Shown here: positions 56,100 through 64,000 of the stretch, piece by piece
Layout: each line of letters starts with the position of its first letter
Numbering within the stretch: the first letter of the stretch is position 1
Assembly (NCBI GenBank): GCA_963848475.1
Contig: CAWKDW010000014.1
Span: forward strand, 558,001-622,000
Reading direction: 5' to 3'
DNA: 64,000 nt
Origin: Solirubrobacter sp963848475
GTDB lineage: Bacteria > Actinomycetota > Thermoleophilia > Solirubrobacterales > Solirubrobacteraceae
Made by a program: the position numbers and the translations under genes
Notes under the pieces: model-generated
Told to the model about the DNA's origin: nothing
What the model saw: only the letters and a program-made list of their open reading frames with translations
Databases searched by the model: none

Positions 56100-56663
56100 G
56101 TGCGACTGCCGTACGCGTTCCCGTCGCCGCTGCGCACCGAGCGGCTGATCCTGCGGACGATGTCGGAGTCCGACATCGACGACATCCACGCGTATCAGTC
56201 GCGCGACGACGTATGCCGGTACCTGATGTTCGAGCCGCGCTCACGCGGCGCGGTGGCCGAGAAGGTGGCCGAGTACGCGCAGGCCCGCGTCCTGGCCGGC
56301 GAGGGCGACTATTGGCAGCTGGCGGTCGAGCGCGGCGGCCGCGTGATCGGCGACGTGTACTTCACGATCAAGAGTGCCGAGCACCAGACGGGCGAGATCG
56401 GCTGGACGCTGCACCCCGACTTCCGCGGCCAGGGCTTCATGACCGAGGCCGCCGCGGCGGTACTCGGGCTCGCGTTCTCAGAGCTCGGGCTGCACCGGGT
56501 GATGGCCGAGCTCGACGCGCGCAACACGGGCTCGATCGCGCTCTGCCGGCGTCTCGGCATGCGCGAGGAGGCCCACTTCGTCGAGGACCTCTGGTTCAAG
56601 GGGGCGTGGGGCGACACCCGCATCTACGCGATCCTCGAGCGCGAGCGGACTCAGAGCGCCTAG
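56100..56663 (+). CDS. RimJ/RimL-type GNAT acetyltransferase
   Basis: 187 residues from GTG 56100. TERLILRTMSESDIDDIHAY is the RimJ/RimL start. The CoA loop is FRGQGFMTEAAAAVLGLAFS and the last part LDARNTGSIALCRRLGMREE. Acetylates amino groups of proteins, antibiotics or polyamines; substrate unknown. Its TAG stop is inside the left CTAG of the MITE; before insertion this CTAG would also have been the stop of the convergent ABC permease. Confidence 0.9.
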   Translation: MRLPYAFPSPLRTERLILRTMSESDIDDIHAYQSRDDVCRYLMFEPRSRGAVAEKVAEYAQARVLAGEGDYWQLAVERGGRVIGDVYFTIKSAEHQTGEIGWTLHPDFRGQGFMTEAAAAVLGLAFSELGLHRVMAELDARNTGSIALCRRLGMREEAHFVEDLWFKGAWGDTRIYAILERERTQSA

Positions 56664-56829
56664 GAGCCTGTTGATTTTTGGTCGGTGCGCCTGACGTGGT
56701 GCAGCCCGCCAGTGCCTCGGGCCGCACGCGCTCGCGATGCGTGGCTCTGCCACGTGAGCAGCGTGGGTGGCGCGAGGTACCGCGGATGCGCCGCGGGAGG
56801 CGTATCGGTAAAGATCAACAGGCTCCTAG
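56660..56829. mobile_element. MITE-like element, copy 2
   Basis: A 162-bp core (56664-56825), identical base for base to 20281-20442, in the same orientation on the plus strand, with CTAG at 56660-56663 and 56826-56829. The left CTAG holds the stop of the acetyltransferase gene, the right one the stop of the ABC permease gene on the other strand. Complete identity of two copies 36 kb apart points to recent movement or gene conversion. Confidence 0.9.
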
Positions 56830-57677
56830 AGGTCCCGCCGCCGGAAGGCGCTCACGGCGAGCCCGCCGACCGCGGCGAGGTAGAGGGCGGTGTAGGGCAC
56901 GAGCAACGCGCCGAAGCTCTGGGCGCCGCCGAAGGGGCCGAGGTCGATCGCGTAGCGGGTGAACCCGACCGTGTCGGTCGTGATCGCGCTCAACGCCTCC
57001 TGGTAGAGCGCTTCGAACGGGAGTGCCCAGGACGAGACGCGCGAGACGCTCTCCAGCGTCTCGGAGCCGAGCGCTTCGGCGATCTGACCGAGCAGGCCCG
57101 CGGTCAACCCCGCGCCGAACAGCATGAAGATCGCGATCCCATTGGCGGTGGCGGAGAGCACGACCGAGCCGCCGAGGGCGAGTGCGGCGACGATCGTGAC
57201 CGCCGCTCCGAGCTCCAGCGCCGGCAGCAGCAGGCGGTCTGGCCACCACTCGACGAAGACGTCGGTGATCACCACTGAGGCGAGGAAGACGACGATGACG
57301 TACGCCGAGCACACGCCGGCCGCCGCGGCGAAACGGCCGAGGAGATAGGTGCCGCGCGGTAGGGGCCGCACCAGCAGTGGCTGCAGTAGCCCGCGTTCGG
57401 CATCCCCGCGGACCGCGCCGAGCGTCAGGAACACGGCCAGGATCGCGCCGAGGAAGAGGGTCGCGAACATCGACAGGCCGAGCAGGGTCGCGCCGCCGAC
57501 GACGCGGCCCTCGATCCCGGCCGGGCCGCCGATCTCGTCAACCTCCCGCGAGATCTGCCAGACGCCGAGGCCGTACAGCGCGAGGAACGCAACGGTCAGC
57601 AGCGCGACGACGACGAACACGCGCCGCCGCACCGACTCGCGCAGGGCGAAGCCCGCGATGACCGCCGCGCCTCTCAC
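56826..57677 (-). CDS. ABC-2 type exporter permease
   Basis: 283 residues from GTG 57677, which overlaps the ATPase stop as GTGA. Six membrane helices are seen, such as VFVVVALLTVAFLALYGLGV, LFLGAILAVFLTLGAVRGDA and VCSAYVIVVFLASVVITDVF. VRGDAERGLLQPLLVRPLPR is the NosY/ABC-2 loop seen in permeases of the copper/lipid type. Works with the adjacent ATPase. The stop codon lies in the CTAG flanking the MITE. Confidence 0.9.
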   Translation of the reverse strand: MRGAAVIAGFALRESVRRRVFVVVALLTVAFLALYGLGVWQISREVDEIGGPAGIEGRVVGGATLLGLSMFATLFLGAILAVFLTLGAVRGDAERGLLQPLLVRPLPRGTYLLGRFAAAAGVCSAYVIVVFLASVVITDVFVEWWPDRLLLPALELGAAVTIVAALALGGSVVLSATANGIAIFMLFGAGLTAGLLGQIAEALGSETLESVSRVSSWALPFEALYQEALSAITTDTVGFTRYAIDLGPFGGAQSFGALLVPYTALYLAAVGGLAVSAFRRRDL

Positions 57678-58489
57678 CGGCCGCCGACCACCTCCAGGTA
57701 CTTGTCCTCCAGCGTCGAGCGAAGCACGCGCACCCCGTAGACGTCTTCCCCGGCCTCCACCAGCTCCCGGACGATGCGCGGGATCTCCTCCCGCGTCGCC
57801 TGCGCGAAGTGCCGCAGACCGCGACCGGTTTCGACCTCCACGCCGCCGGCGTGCGAGAGCTCGGCCGGCGTGCCCGCGGCGACCACCTCGCCGCGCGCGA
57901 TGATCGTCACGCGGTCGCAGACCAGCTCGACCTCGGACAGCAGGTGCGAGTTCAGGAGCACCGCGACCCCGCGGTCGCGCAGCGACTCCAGCAACTCGCG
58001 GACGGTCCGGCGTCCCGCGGGGTCCAGTGCGCTCGTCGGCTCGTCCAGCAGCAGGAGCTTCGGCGCCCCGATCATCGCCTGCGCGATCCCGAGCCGCTGC
58101 TGCATGCCCTTCGACATCGCGCCCACCTGCCGGTCGGGCACCTCGCCGAGGCCCACCAGCTCCAGCAGCTGCCGTCGCTCGCCCGCGCCCCCGGTCGAGC
58201 GTGCAAGCTTCTGGTGCAGTTGCAACAGCTCGTCCGCGCTCAACCAGTCCGGGAAGCGGAACAGCTCCGCCAAATACCCGAGTGCCCCGCTCAGCTCCAC
58301 GGACCCCGAAGTCGGCCGCACCAGCCCGCACGCGATCTTCACGAGCGTTGACTTGCCGGCCCCGTTGGGCCCGAGCAGGCCGATCAGCTCGCCCTCGCCG
58401 ACGGTCAGGTCGACGCCCTTGAGGGCCTCATTCGCGCCGTAGCGCTTGCGCAGGTCATGAACGGCGAGCGCTGTGGTCACGCGGCCCAA
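57674..58489 (-). CDS. ABC exporter ATP-binding protein
   Basis: 271 residues. Walker A LLGPNGAGKSTLVKIACGLV, Q-loop-like region GYLAELFRFP, signature MSKGMQQRLGIAQAMIGAPK, Walker B LLLLDEPTSALD and the H-loop NSHLLSEVE. The C-terminal extension GVRVLRSTLEDKYLEVVGG is typical of NosF/CcmA-like ATPases. First gene of a two-gene operon. Substrate not determined. Confidence 0.95.
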   Translation of the reverse strand: MGRVTTALAVHDLRKRYGANEALKGVDLTVGEGELIGLLGPNGAGKSTLVKIACGLVRPTSGSVELSGALGYLAELFRFPDWLSADELLQLHQKLARSTGGAGERRQLLELVGLGEVPDRQVGAMSKGMQQRLGIAQAMIGAPKLLLLDEPTSALDPAGRRTVRELLESLRDRGVAVLLNSHLLSEVELVCDRVTIIARGEVVAAGTPAELSHAGGVEVETGRGLRHFAQATREEIPRIVRELVEAGEDVYGVRVLRSTLEDKYLEVVGGR

Positions 58490-58646
58490 CCCTAAACGTG
58501 CCGGACCCTCCGTTGGTCGGTTGCACGAGATCTCCTCAGAATCTCCCGGCCGGCGTCATGCAGGGCGGCGGAAGCCCTCGTCACAACGAGTAGCGCGCGA
58601 GGCCGCGGCAACCCGGCCGCCCCCGCGTCGAGCGAAAGGGGCGGTG

Positions 58647-59972
58647 TCAGCGAACGCGCGCGGCGAGCTCGCCGCGGAGCGACGAAGGTTCTGCACGTGC
58701 CCAGCCCGTGACGTCGTCGACGAGTCCGCGGGCGAACTCGGGGAGCAGCGTGCCGAACAGGGCCGGAGCCAGACGGAGCGTCAGTGCTCCAGCGGCACCG
58801 GGCACCGGTGGCGCCGGCGGCGCAACCGCGGCCGCGGCCAGGTCGGCGCGCGGGTCGGTGGAGACCACGACGACCTGTTTGTAGACGCCGACCCGGCCCG
58901 CGAAGGCGCCGTCGCTCTCGATCGAGTAGGCGCCGCCGGGTTCCCGGTCGATGCGTACGTCGGCCAGATTGGCGAAGCGGATCAGCCCCGAGAGCGCGTC
59001 CAGGCGCGCGAGTTTGGTCGACCAGTCGCCGGGGTCGGGCGGAGTGAGACGTACCGTCAGGGTTCGCTGGTCGGCGGCAACGATCGTCGCCTGTGGGCCG
59101 AGGTCCGATAGGTCCGGGCGCAGAAAGCCCGGCGCGCGGCCGAGTACGTCGAGCGCCCCCAGCAGGCCCGCGGAGCGCAGGAATGACAGTGTCTGCGACG
59201 GTGATCGGACCGCGGCTACGACGGGCCCGCGACCATTGGCCTGTGGCGCGCCCGCGCCCGTCACGATCGGTAGCGACGCGCTCGACAGCCCGTTGGGATC
59301 GGCGCTGATGTCGAACACGAGCACGAGACGATCGCCACGGACGACCACCACCGCGGCGCCGTCGCGCAGCGATCGGCCCCACGCGGTACGGGCGATGGCG
59401 GGCGAGCCGGTGGCGAGGAGCGAGCGCGGGTCAAACGCCACGCGCATGCTGGAGGCCGGCAACCCGGCGAACCGGCGCTCGAACGAGGCACGCACGGTCC
59501 CCGAGATCGCGTCCGCACCGGCCAGCGAAGCCTGCAGAGCCGGGGCGCTCGGCGCGATCACGACCGTCCCGTCCCGCGCCGCGGCGACCGCGTCTCCGCT
59601 CGGGCGCGGAGGCGCCGAGCGCGTCTGCGCCGCAAGCCACATCTGTCCGCCGTCGAAGGCGACAGCCATGCGCCCGCCGGCCAACGCCTCGACCTGCTCG
59701 GCGCTGAGCGTCGCACCCGGCAACTGCGACACCAACGCGGCGGCGGCGACCACGGCCGCCGGCTGCCCGGTGTCGAAGTCCAGCACCACCGCGGCTCCCG
59801 CGGGCATGAACGCCAACGGCTCGATCGCTTCCGGTGCGCGCGGCGGCGGAGCATTCCCGGGCTCGTCGTTGCTTCCGCGCGAGAGCACGAACACCCCCAG
59901 CACCAGCACCAGCAGCAGCAGCAGCGGAGCGACGATCACCCCCCCACGCCTAAGACGCCTCTTGAGCACCAT
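58647..59972 (-). CDS. DUF3352 membrane-anchored protein
   Basis: 441 residues from ATG 59972. A single N-terminal anchor (IVAPLLLLLVLVLGVFVLSR) precedes a large extracytoplasmic domain. The segment PLAFMPAGAAVVLDFDTGQ, then GGRMAVAFDGG and RPDLSDLGPQATIVAADQRT, fits DUF3352, common in actinobacteria and cyanobacteria. Upstream of ATG 59972 the frame continues without conservation. Function unknown. A 157-bp gap to the ABC operon suggests an independent unit. Confidence 0.82.
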   Translation of the reverse strand: MVLKRRLRRGGVIVAPLLLLLVLVLGVFVLSRGSNDEPGNAPPPRAPEAIEPLAFMPAGAAVVLDFDTGQPAAVVAAAALVSQLPGATLSAEQVEALAGGRMAVAFDGGQMWLAAQTRSAPPRPSGDAVAAARDGTVVIAPSAPALQASLAGADAISGTVRASFERRFAGLPASSMRVAFDPRSLLATGSPAIARTAWGRSLRDGAAVVVVRGDRLVLVFDISADPNGLSSASLPIVTGAGAPQANGRGPVVAAVRSPSQTLSFLRSAGLLGALDVLGRAPGFLRPDLSDLGPQATIVAADQRTLTVRLTPPDPGDWSTKLARLDALSGLIRFANLADVRIDREPGGAYSIESDGAFAGRVGVYKQVVVVSTDPRADLAAAAVAPPAPPVPGAAGALTLRLAPALFGTLLPEFARGLVDDVTGWARAEPSSLRGELAARVR

Positions 59973-60196
59973 CACACCACAGCAGATCGGCCTGCTCGAC
60001 GTAATACCTCTTACGGAAGACGTACGCCCGGTCGATATCTGGAGGTTTCGTGTGCATTGCGTGGCCGTCGCCATCCTGCTGGTGCCGTGTGCCGGCGCGC
60101 CCTCAGCGCAGGCGAATCACCCGCCGTCCGGGCCGAAGCTCGAGAGCGCCAGCATCTCGCCGCCGGTGATCTCGGCCGGCGAAGACCGCGCGGCGC

Positions 60197-61356
60197 CTAC
60201 GAGTTGCCGAGCTCGATCGCGTGCAGCCATCGGACCTCGATGGTGGCGTGACGTCCGAGCGTGTCCGCTACCGCGCGTTCGAGCCGGACCGTCGGGGGCG
60301 GGACGCCGGTCGAGACCACGAGCAGGATCGCGTGCTCTCCCTCGACGAGCACGTCGAGGACGACGGCCGGCTCGACGGGCTCGAGCCACTCGCCGACGTT
60401 TGCTCGTACTGCACTCTCGAGTGAGTCGCGACGGACGTTGTCGCGGCCGGTCGTGGCGAGCGGGAAGGCGAGCACCGCCAGCGCGATCCCGCACGCCGCC
60501 GAGAGCGTGAGGAGCCGCTGCCCGCCGCGCTCGTCGACCGCGCCGAAGCCGGAGAGCGCGAGCACGGCGCCGCCGGCGGCCACGATCCCGAGCAGGTTGA
60601 TCAAGAACAGCAGGAAGGCACCGAGCGCGGACTGGCCGTCCCCCGCCGGCGAGTGTCGCGCCCGTCACGCACAGCGGCGGCACCAGCGAGACCGCGATCG
60701 CGACGCCCGGGATCGAGCCGGCGACGTCGCGGCGGACCAGCGCGAACACCCCCGCCGCGCCGGCCGCGAGCGCGATCGCGAGATCGGGCAGGCGCGGGCG
60801 CGTCCGGCCGACGATCTGGTCGTTGCCGAGGTCCGACACGAGGTTGCGCGACGTCGAGGCCATCAGCATCGACACGGTGAACCCGAACACGCGCTCGTGC
60901 ACGTCGCGGCCGTCGTAGTAGACCTCGTCCGCGATCCGGCGGCGTTCGGCGTCGGCCATCGGACCGCGCGACGGGACGGGCGCGATCGTCAGCGAGGCAG
61001 CGTCGGCGCGCTGTGGGACCAGTTCGACGAACACGACCTCGACGAGCCACGCGAGCCCGACGGCGGCGAGCGCGGTCTGGCCGAAGAGCTCGTTCGCGAG
61101 CAGGGCCAGCAGGCCGGTGGCCAGCTCGGCGATGCCGAGGCCCGCGAGCCAGCCGCGCGCGGCCAGGCGCGGCCCGACGGTGACGCCCGCGGCCACGTCG
61201 CCCAACCCGCGCACGATCAAATGCGCCGCGGCGGCGCCGACCAGCCGCAGCAGATCGTCCCTGGAGCAGGTCAGCCACGGCGCGCACGACTTCAAGACGT
61301 GGCCATCCGCCCGCCCGGGTCCCGCTCAGCCAACGCTGCGCTTCACGGAAGGCCAT
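60197..61356 (-). CDS. DUF389-type membrane protein, frameshifted
   Basis: The main frame has LVEVVFVELVPQRADAASLT, VSMLMASTSRNLVSDLGNDQ IVGRTRPRLPDLAIALAAGA and SIPGVAIAVSLVPPLCVTGA, a DUF389-like core. Removal of one G near 60640 joins it to INLLGIVAAGGAVLALSGFG and the soluble C-terminus. Another +1 near 61275 would connect an N-terminus from ATG 61356 (MAFREAQRWLSGTRAGGWPR); otherwise a TTG at 61295 is the first start in the main frame. The 5' end is therefore uncertain. Integral membrane, function unknown. Confidence 0.75.
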
Positions 61357-61934
61357 GACGCCAGTCTCGTCGCCGCCGCGAGGCGCTGCAACCACGCGCG
61401 CCGCCGTGCGGGCGCGATCCGAAACTCACGTGCCCGGACAGGAGGCTTCCGGCATGGGCGCCACTGGCAACGCGCGGAACGCGAACGTGGCCTACGTGCC
61501 GCAGAGCAGCAGCGACAGCGCCACAAGCTCACGCTGGGAGGACCGCGAGGTGACGACAGGGCGGCGCGTCGTCAACGAGCGCCGCTGGGTAAGGGGGAGA
61601 GGGGGCATAACACGTCCTTGGCGGGTCACCAGCCTCGCGCACGGGCGCCGCCCTGTCGATCACCCGCAGGGCTGAACTCGCCGACACCTGTCGCGACGGA
61701 GACCGGAGACTGATCCGCCTGTCAGCGCTCGCGGCACTCGCTGGACACGACCCGCGACCAGCGGGTGCTCCTGTACCCGGCCCTCGTCTTCGCACGGACC
61801 GGCGAGCGGAGACGATTCGACGTCATCGCGGCCGGACCTCGCGCGCGTGACCGTGTCCGCCAGGCTGGTTGACCGGGTGTGCGGTCGTTGGGGAAGATCG
61901 GTGCCTTGATCTCTCTCCCCGACGCCGCCGAGCA
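61357..61934. other. Gene-free stretch before MalT-like regulator
   Basis: About 580 bp without a frame I can support. A 106-codon plus-strand frame (61355-61675) has low-complexity Arg/Ser composition and no homology-like pattern. The stretch probably carries the promoter and leader of the STAND regulator; no clear boxes seen. Confidence 0.5.
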
Positions 61935-64000
61935 GTGAACCTGCAGGACGATGCGCCACCCGGCCGTCCTGACGCGCCGATTCTGCTGCTGACCAAGCTG
62001 CATCCGCCGGTCGTGCCGGCCCAGACGATTGCGCGGGAGCGGTTGTTCGAGCGGCTACGTGACGGGCGCGACCGGCGATTGAGCCTGGTGGCGTGCCCGG
62101 CCGGCTTCGGCAAGTCGACGCTCCTGGCCGCGTGGCGGGAAGCCGAGTCGGGCGAGCGGCCCGTGGCGTGGGTAACGCTCGACGAGGGCGACAACGACGC
62201 CGTCGTCCTGTGGTCGCACGTGATCAGGGCGCTCGGGCGTGCGTGCCCTGGGCTCTCGGACAAGGCGCTGCTGGCGACGGTCCCGGTTGCGCCGCTGCTT
62301 GAAATCGTGCTGCCGAGACTCGTGAACGAGCTCGTCGAGCAGGGCGAGATGGTGCTCATTCTCGACGACTTCCACCGCCTGTCGAGTGGGTCGGTGCGCG
62401 CAAGCGTCGCCTGGTTCGTCGACCATCTGCCTGCGTCGTTCCAGCTCGTTCTCGCGAGTCGGATGGACCCGGCGCTGCCACTGGGAGCGTTGCGGGCGCA
62501 CGGGGAGTTGCTGGAGTTGCGCGCGGACGAGTTGCGCTTCACGGGTGCCGAGGCGGCGGAGTTCCTCAACGGCCGCCTCGGTCTGAGGCTCGATCCGGCC
62601 GATGTCGAGCTGCTGGTCGCACGGACCGAGGGTTGGCCCGCCGGGCTGTACCTGGCGGCTCTTTCGCTCGCGGGCAAGACGGACAAGCACGCGCTCGTCA
62701 GGGCGTTTGACGGCACCAGCGCGCATGTCGTCGACTTCCTCGCCGGCGAGGTGCTCGCCGGCTATGAGCCAGAGCTGCAGAACTTCATGCTGCGAACATC
62801 GGTGCTCGAGCGGTTGTGTGCGGAGCTCTGCGACGAGGTCCTCGAACAGAACACGTCAGCCGCCGCGCTGGAGTCGCTCGCGCGCTCGAACCTCTTCCTC
62901 GTGCCGCTCGACGGCCGCCAGGGCTGGTTCCGCTTCCACCACCTGTTCGCCCAGATCCTTCGCGTCGAGCTGGAGCGGCGCGAGCCGGAGCGCGTCCCCG
63001 AGCTCAACCGCCGCGCATATGAGTGGCATCGCCGCTCTGGCACGACCGACGAAGCGATCCATCACGCGCTCGCCGCGCGCTTGTTCGACGACGCCGGCCG
63101 GCTGATCGCCGAGAGATGGGTCAACTACGCCAATTCCGGCCGGACGACCTCGGTCCTCGACTGGCTGGCGCGGTTCCCAGACGACGCGCTCGGGGCCGAC
63201 CGGCGGCTGCTGCTGGTCAAGGCGTGGCTCCTCGCCCTGAGCGGGCGCGAGCACGAGATGCGCAGCGTCGTGTCGGAGGTGCGTGCACTCGGCGGGCTCG
63301 ACGACGGGCCCCTGCCGGACGGCATGGTGTCTCTGGAGTCGAGCTTGTCGGTGCTGAGCGCGACGTTCGCGTGGGGCGACGTCGGCGCGGTGCTCGAGCA
63401 CGGAACCCGGTCGGCGGCGCTCGAAGGCCGGGACTCGCCGTGGTACCCGGTGCTCACGTGGGCGCTCGGCTGGGCCTACTACTGCAACGACGACCTCGAC
63501 CACGCCGAGCGGTTGCTCGAGGAGACCGTCGCGCTGGCGCCCCGCTCGGAGCAGTGGATCGTCGCCGTCGCATCGATCGCGGACCTGTCGTTGATCGCCG
63601 GCATGCGCGGGCGGCGACAGGAGCAGGCGCGGCTGGCCGAGAAGGCCGTCGACGTGGCGCGGGAGCGCGGGCTGCTCGACTCCGTCGAGGTGGGGGAAGT
63701 GCACACGGCACGCGGCGTCGCGCTGGCCGCCGCTGGGCACGCGGAGCGGGCGCTGCCCGAGCTGGAGCAGGGCGTCCTGCTTCGCCGGTTGTGGGCGCAG
63801 CCGCTCGATCTCGTCGACGGGCTGGTCGCACTCGCCCCGGTCGCCGCCGCGATCGGCGATCGCGCGCGCGCCGCCGAGCTCTTCGACGAGGCAGAGCGGA
63901 TCCTCGCCGGCTGCCCCAACCCCGGCGCCCTCCCCGGCCGGCTCGCAGCGGCCAGGCGGACGGCCCGACTCGGCGCACTCCCGACCGGCCTCGAGCTGAC
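61935..64000 (+). CDS. MalT/LuxR-type STAND ATPase transcription regulator, 3' end outside window
   Basis: Frame from GTG 61935 remains open to the window end (~688 residues visible). N-terminus LLLTKLHPPVVPAQTIARER, Walker A LVACPAGFGKSTLLAAW, Walker B MVLILDDFHRL and SRMDPALPLGALRAHGELLE (the R-sensor). Then DELRFTGAEAAEFLNGRLGL and the winged-helix part (FRFHHLFAQILRVELERREP) precede TPR-like helices (LTWALGWAYYCNDDLDHAER). These are the signature of MalT-like LAL regulators, whose LuxR HTH lies at the very end, outside the window. Ligand unknown. Confidence 0.92.
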   Translation, partial: MNLQDDAPPGRPDAPILLLTKLHPPVVPAQTIARERLFERLRDGRDRRLSLVACPAGFGKSTLLAAWREAESGERPVAWVTLDEGDNDAVVLWSHVIRALGRACPGLSDKALLATVPVAPLLEIVLPRLVNELVEQGEMVLILDDFHRLSSGSVRASVAWFVDHLPASFQLVLASRMDPALPLGALRAHGELLELRADELRFTGAEAAEFLNGRLGLRLDPADVELLVARTEGWPAGLYLAALSLAGKTDKHALVRAFDGTSAHVVDFLAGEVLAGYEPELQNFMLRTSVLERLCAELCDEVLEQNTSAAALESLARSNLFLVPLDGRQGWFRFHHLFAQILRVELERREPERVPELNRRAYEWHRRSGTTDEAIHHALAARLFDDAGRLIAERWVNYANSGRTTSVLDWLARFPDDALGADRRLLLVKAWLLALSGREHEMRSVVSEVRALGGLDDGPLPDGMVSLESSLSVLSATFAWGDVGAVLEHGTRSAALEGRDSPWYPVLTWALGWAYYCNDDLDHAERLLEETVALAPRSEQWIVAVASIADLSLIAGMRGRRQEQARLAEKAVDVARERGLLDSVEVGEVHTARGVALAAAGHAERALPELEQGVLLRRLWAQPLDLVDGLVALAPVAAAIGDRARAAELFDEAERILAGCPNPGALPGRLAAARRTARLGALPTGLEL

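Noticed and set aside
61355..61675. 106-codon plus-strand frame before the STAND regulator
   Set aside because: Low complexity, no ribosome site, no pattern of a folded protein.

Overview
The window is about 64 kb of very GC-rich, gene-dense chromosomal DNA. It looks like a Gram-positive high-GC actinobacterium, and I infer the Thermoleophilia/Solirubrobacterales branch. The evidence is a natural PafB-PafC (double WYL) fusion, a DUF2342 metalloprotease, an FdxA-type ferredoxin, an lhr-nei2 gene pair, a HrcA/CIRCE-controlled groESL operon, PucR and NarL-type regulators, and secreted beta-propeller proteins with lysine-rich tails. No rRNA, tRNA, CRISPR array or prophage was seen. The taxonomic placement is inference from gene content only.

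Layout. 0-5.2 kb: end of a DUF2342 protease, a histone-tail/phasin-like protein, a NarL-type two-component pair, an orphan response regulator and the Mrp Fe-S carrier. 5.2-12.9 kb: ferredoxin, an NAD(P)-binding epimerase-like protein, an amidase, a DSD1/D-threonine-aldolase-like PLP enzyme, an acetyltransferase-cupin-phosphodiesterase operon, a secreted Vgb-type propeller and a small zinc-ribbon-like protein. 13-18.8 kb: groES-groEL with two CIRCE operators around a clear promoter, then ASCH, Nudix and Crp/Fnr proteins and an ECF sigma/DUF4349 pair. 18.8-26.7 kb: a leftward repair-type operon, udgB-MFS-lhr-nei2-GDPD, interrupted by a 162-bp MITE-like element. 27-31.7 kb: an IS1634-like transposase relic and a large membrane-anchored WD40-KAP NTPase. 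31.7-45 kb: dTDP-rhamnose genes (rfbB, rfbD, and rfbA further along), PucR, a fatty acid desaturase, an MFS exporter, a response regulator with a stand-alone HisKA protein, PafBC, a YhaM-like exonuclease, and hydrolases. 45-56 kb: L,D-transpeptidase, RNase D, a TetR/EmrB-type efflux operon with paired operators, a secreted propeller, a peptidoglycan amidase, a Ser/Thr kinase and a SigG-like ECF factor. 56-64 kb: an acetyltransferase, the second identical MITE copy, an ABC exporter, DUF3352 and DUF389 proteins and the beginning of a MalT/LuxR-type STAND regulator.

Two signals stand out. First, the two identical MITE copies each sit in a CTAG that carries a TAG stop codon, and the CTAG is duplicated on both sides, so every neighbouring gene keeps its stop. 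Second, at least a dozen otherwise healthy genes are broken by single-nucleotide insertions. All of the roughly 20 junctions I resolved are +1, and most lie in 45.6-55 kb. This pattern fits systematic consensus errors much better than gene decay. These genes are therefore reported as CDS with a frameshift note; only the IS relic is called a pseudogene.

The most promising under-described protein is the 1038-residue Clp-N-like/WD40/KAP NTPase at 28.6-31.7 kb. A second is the 68-residue stand-alone histidine-kinase dimerisation domain translationally coupled to a NarL-type regulator at 37 kb.
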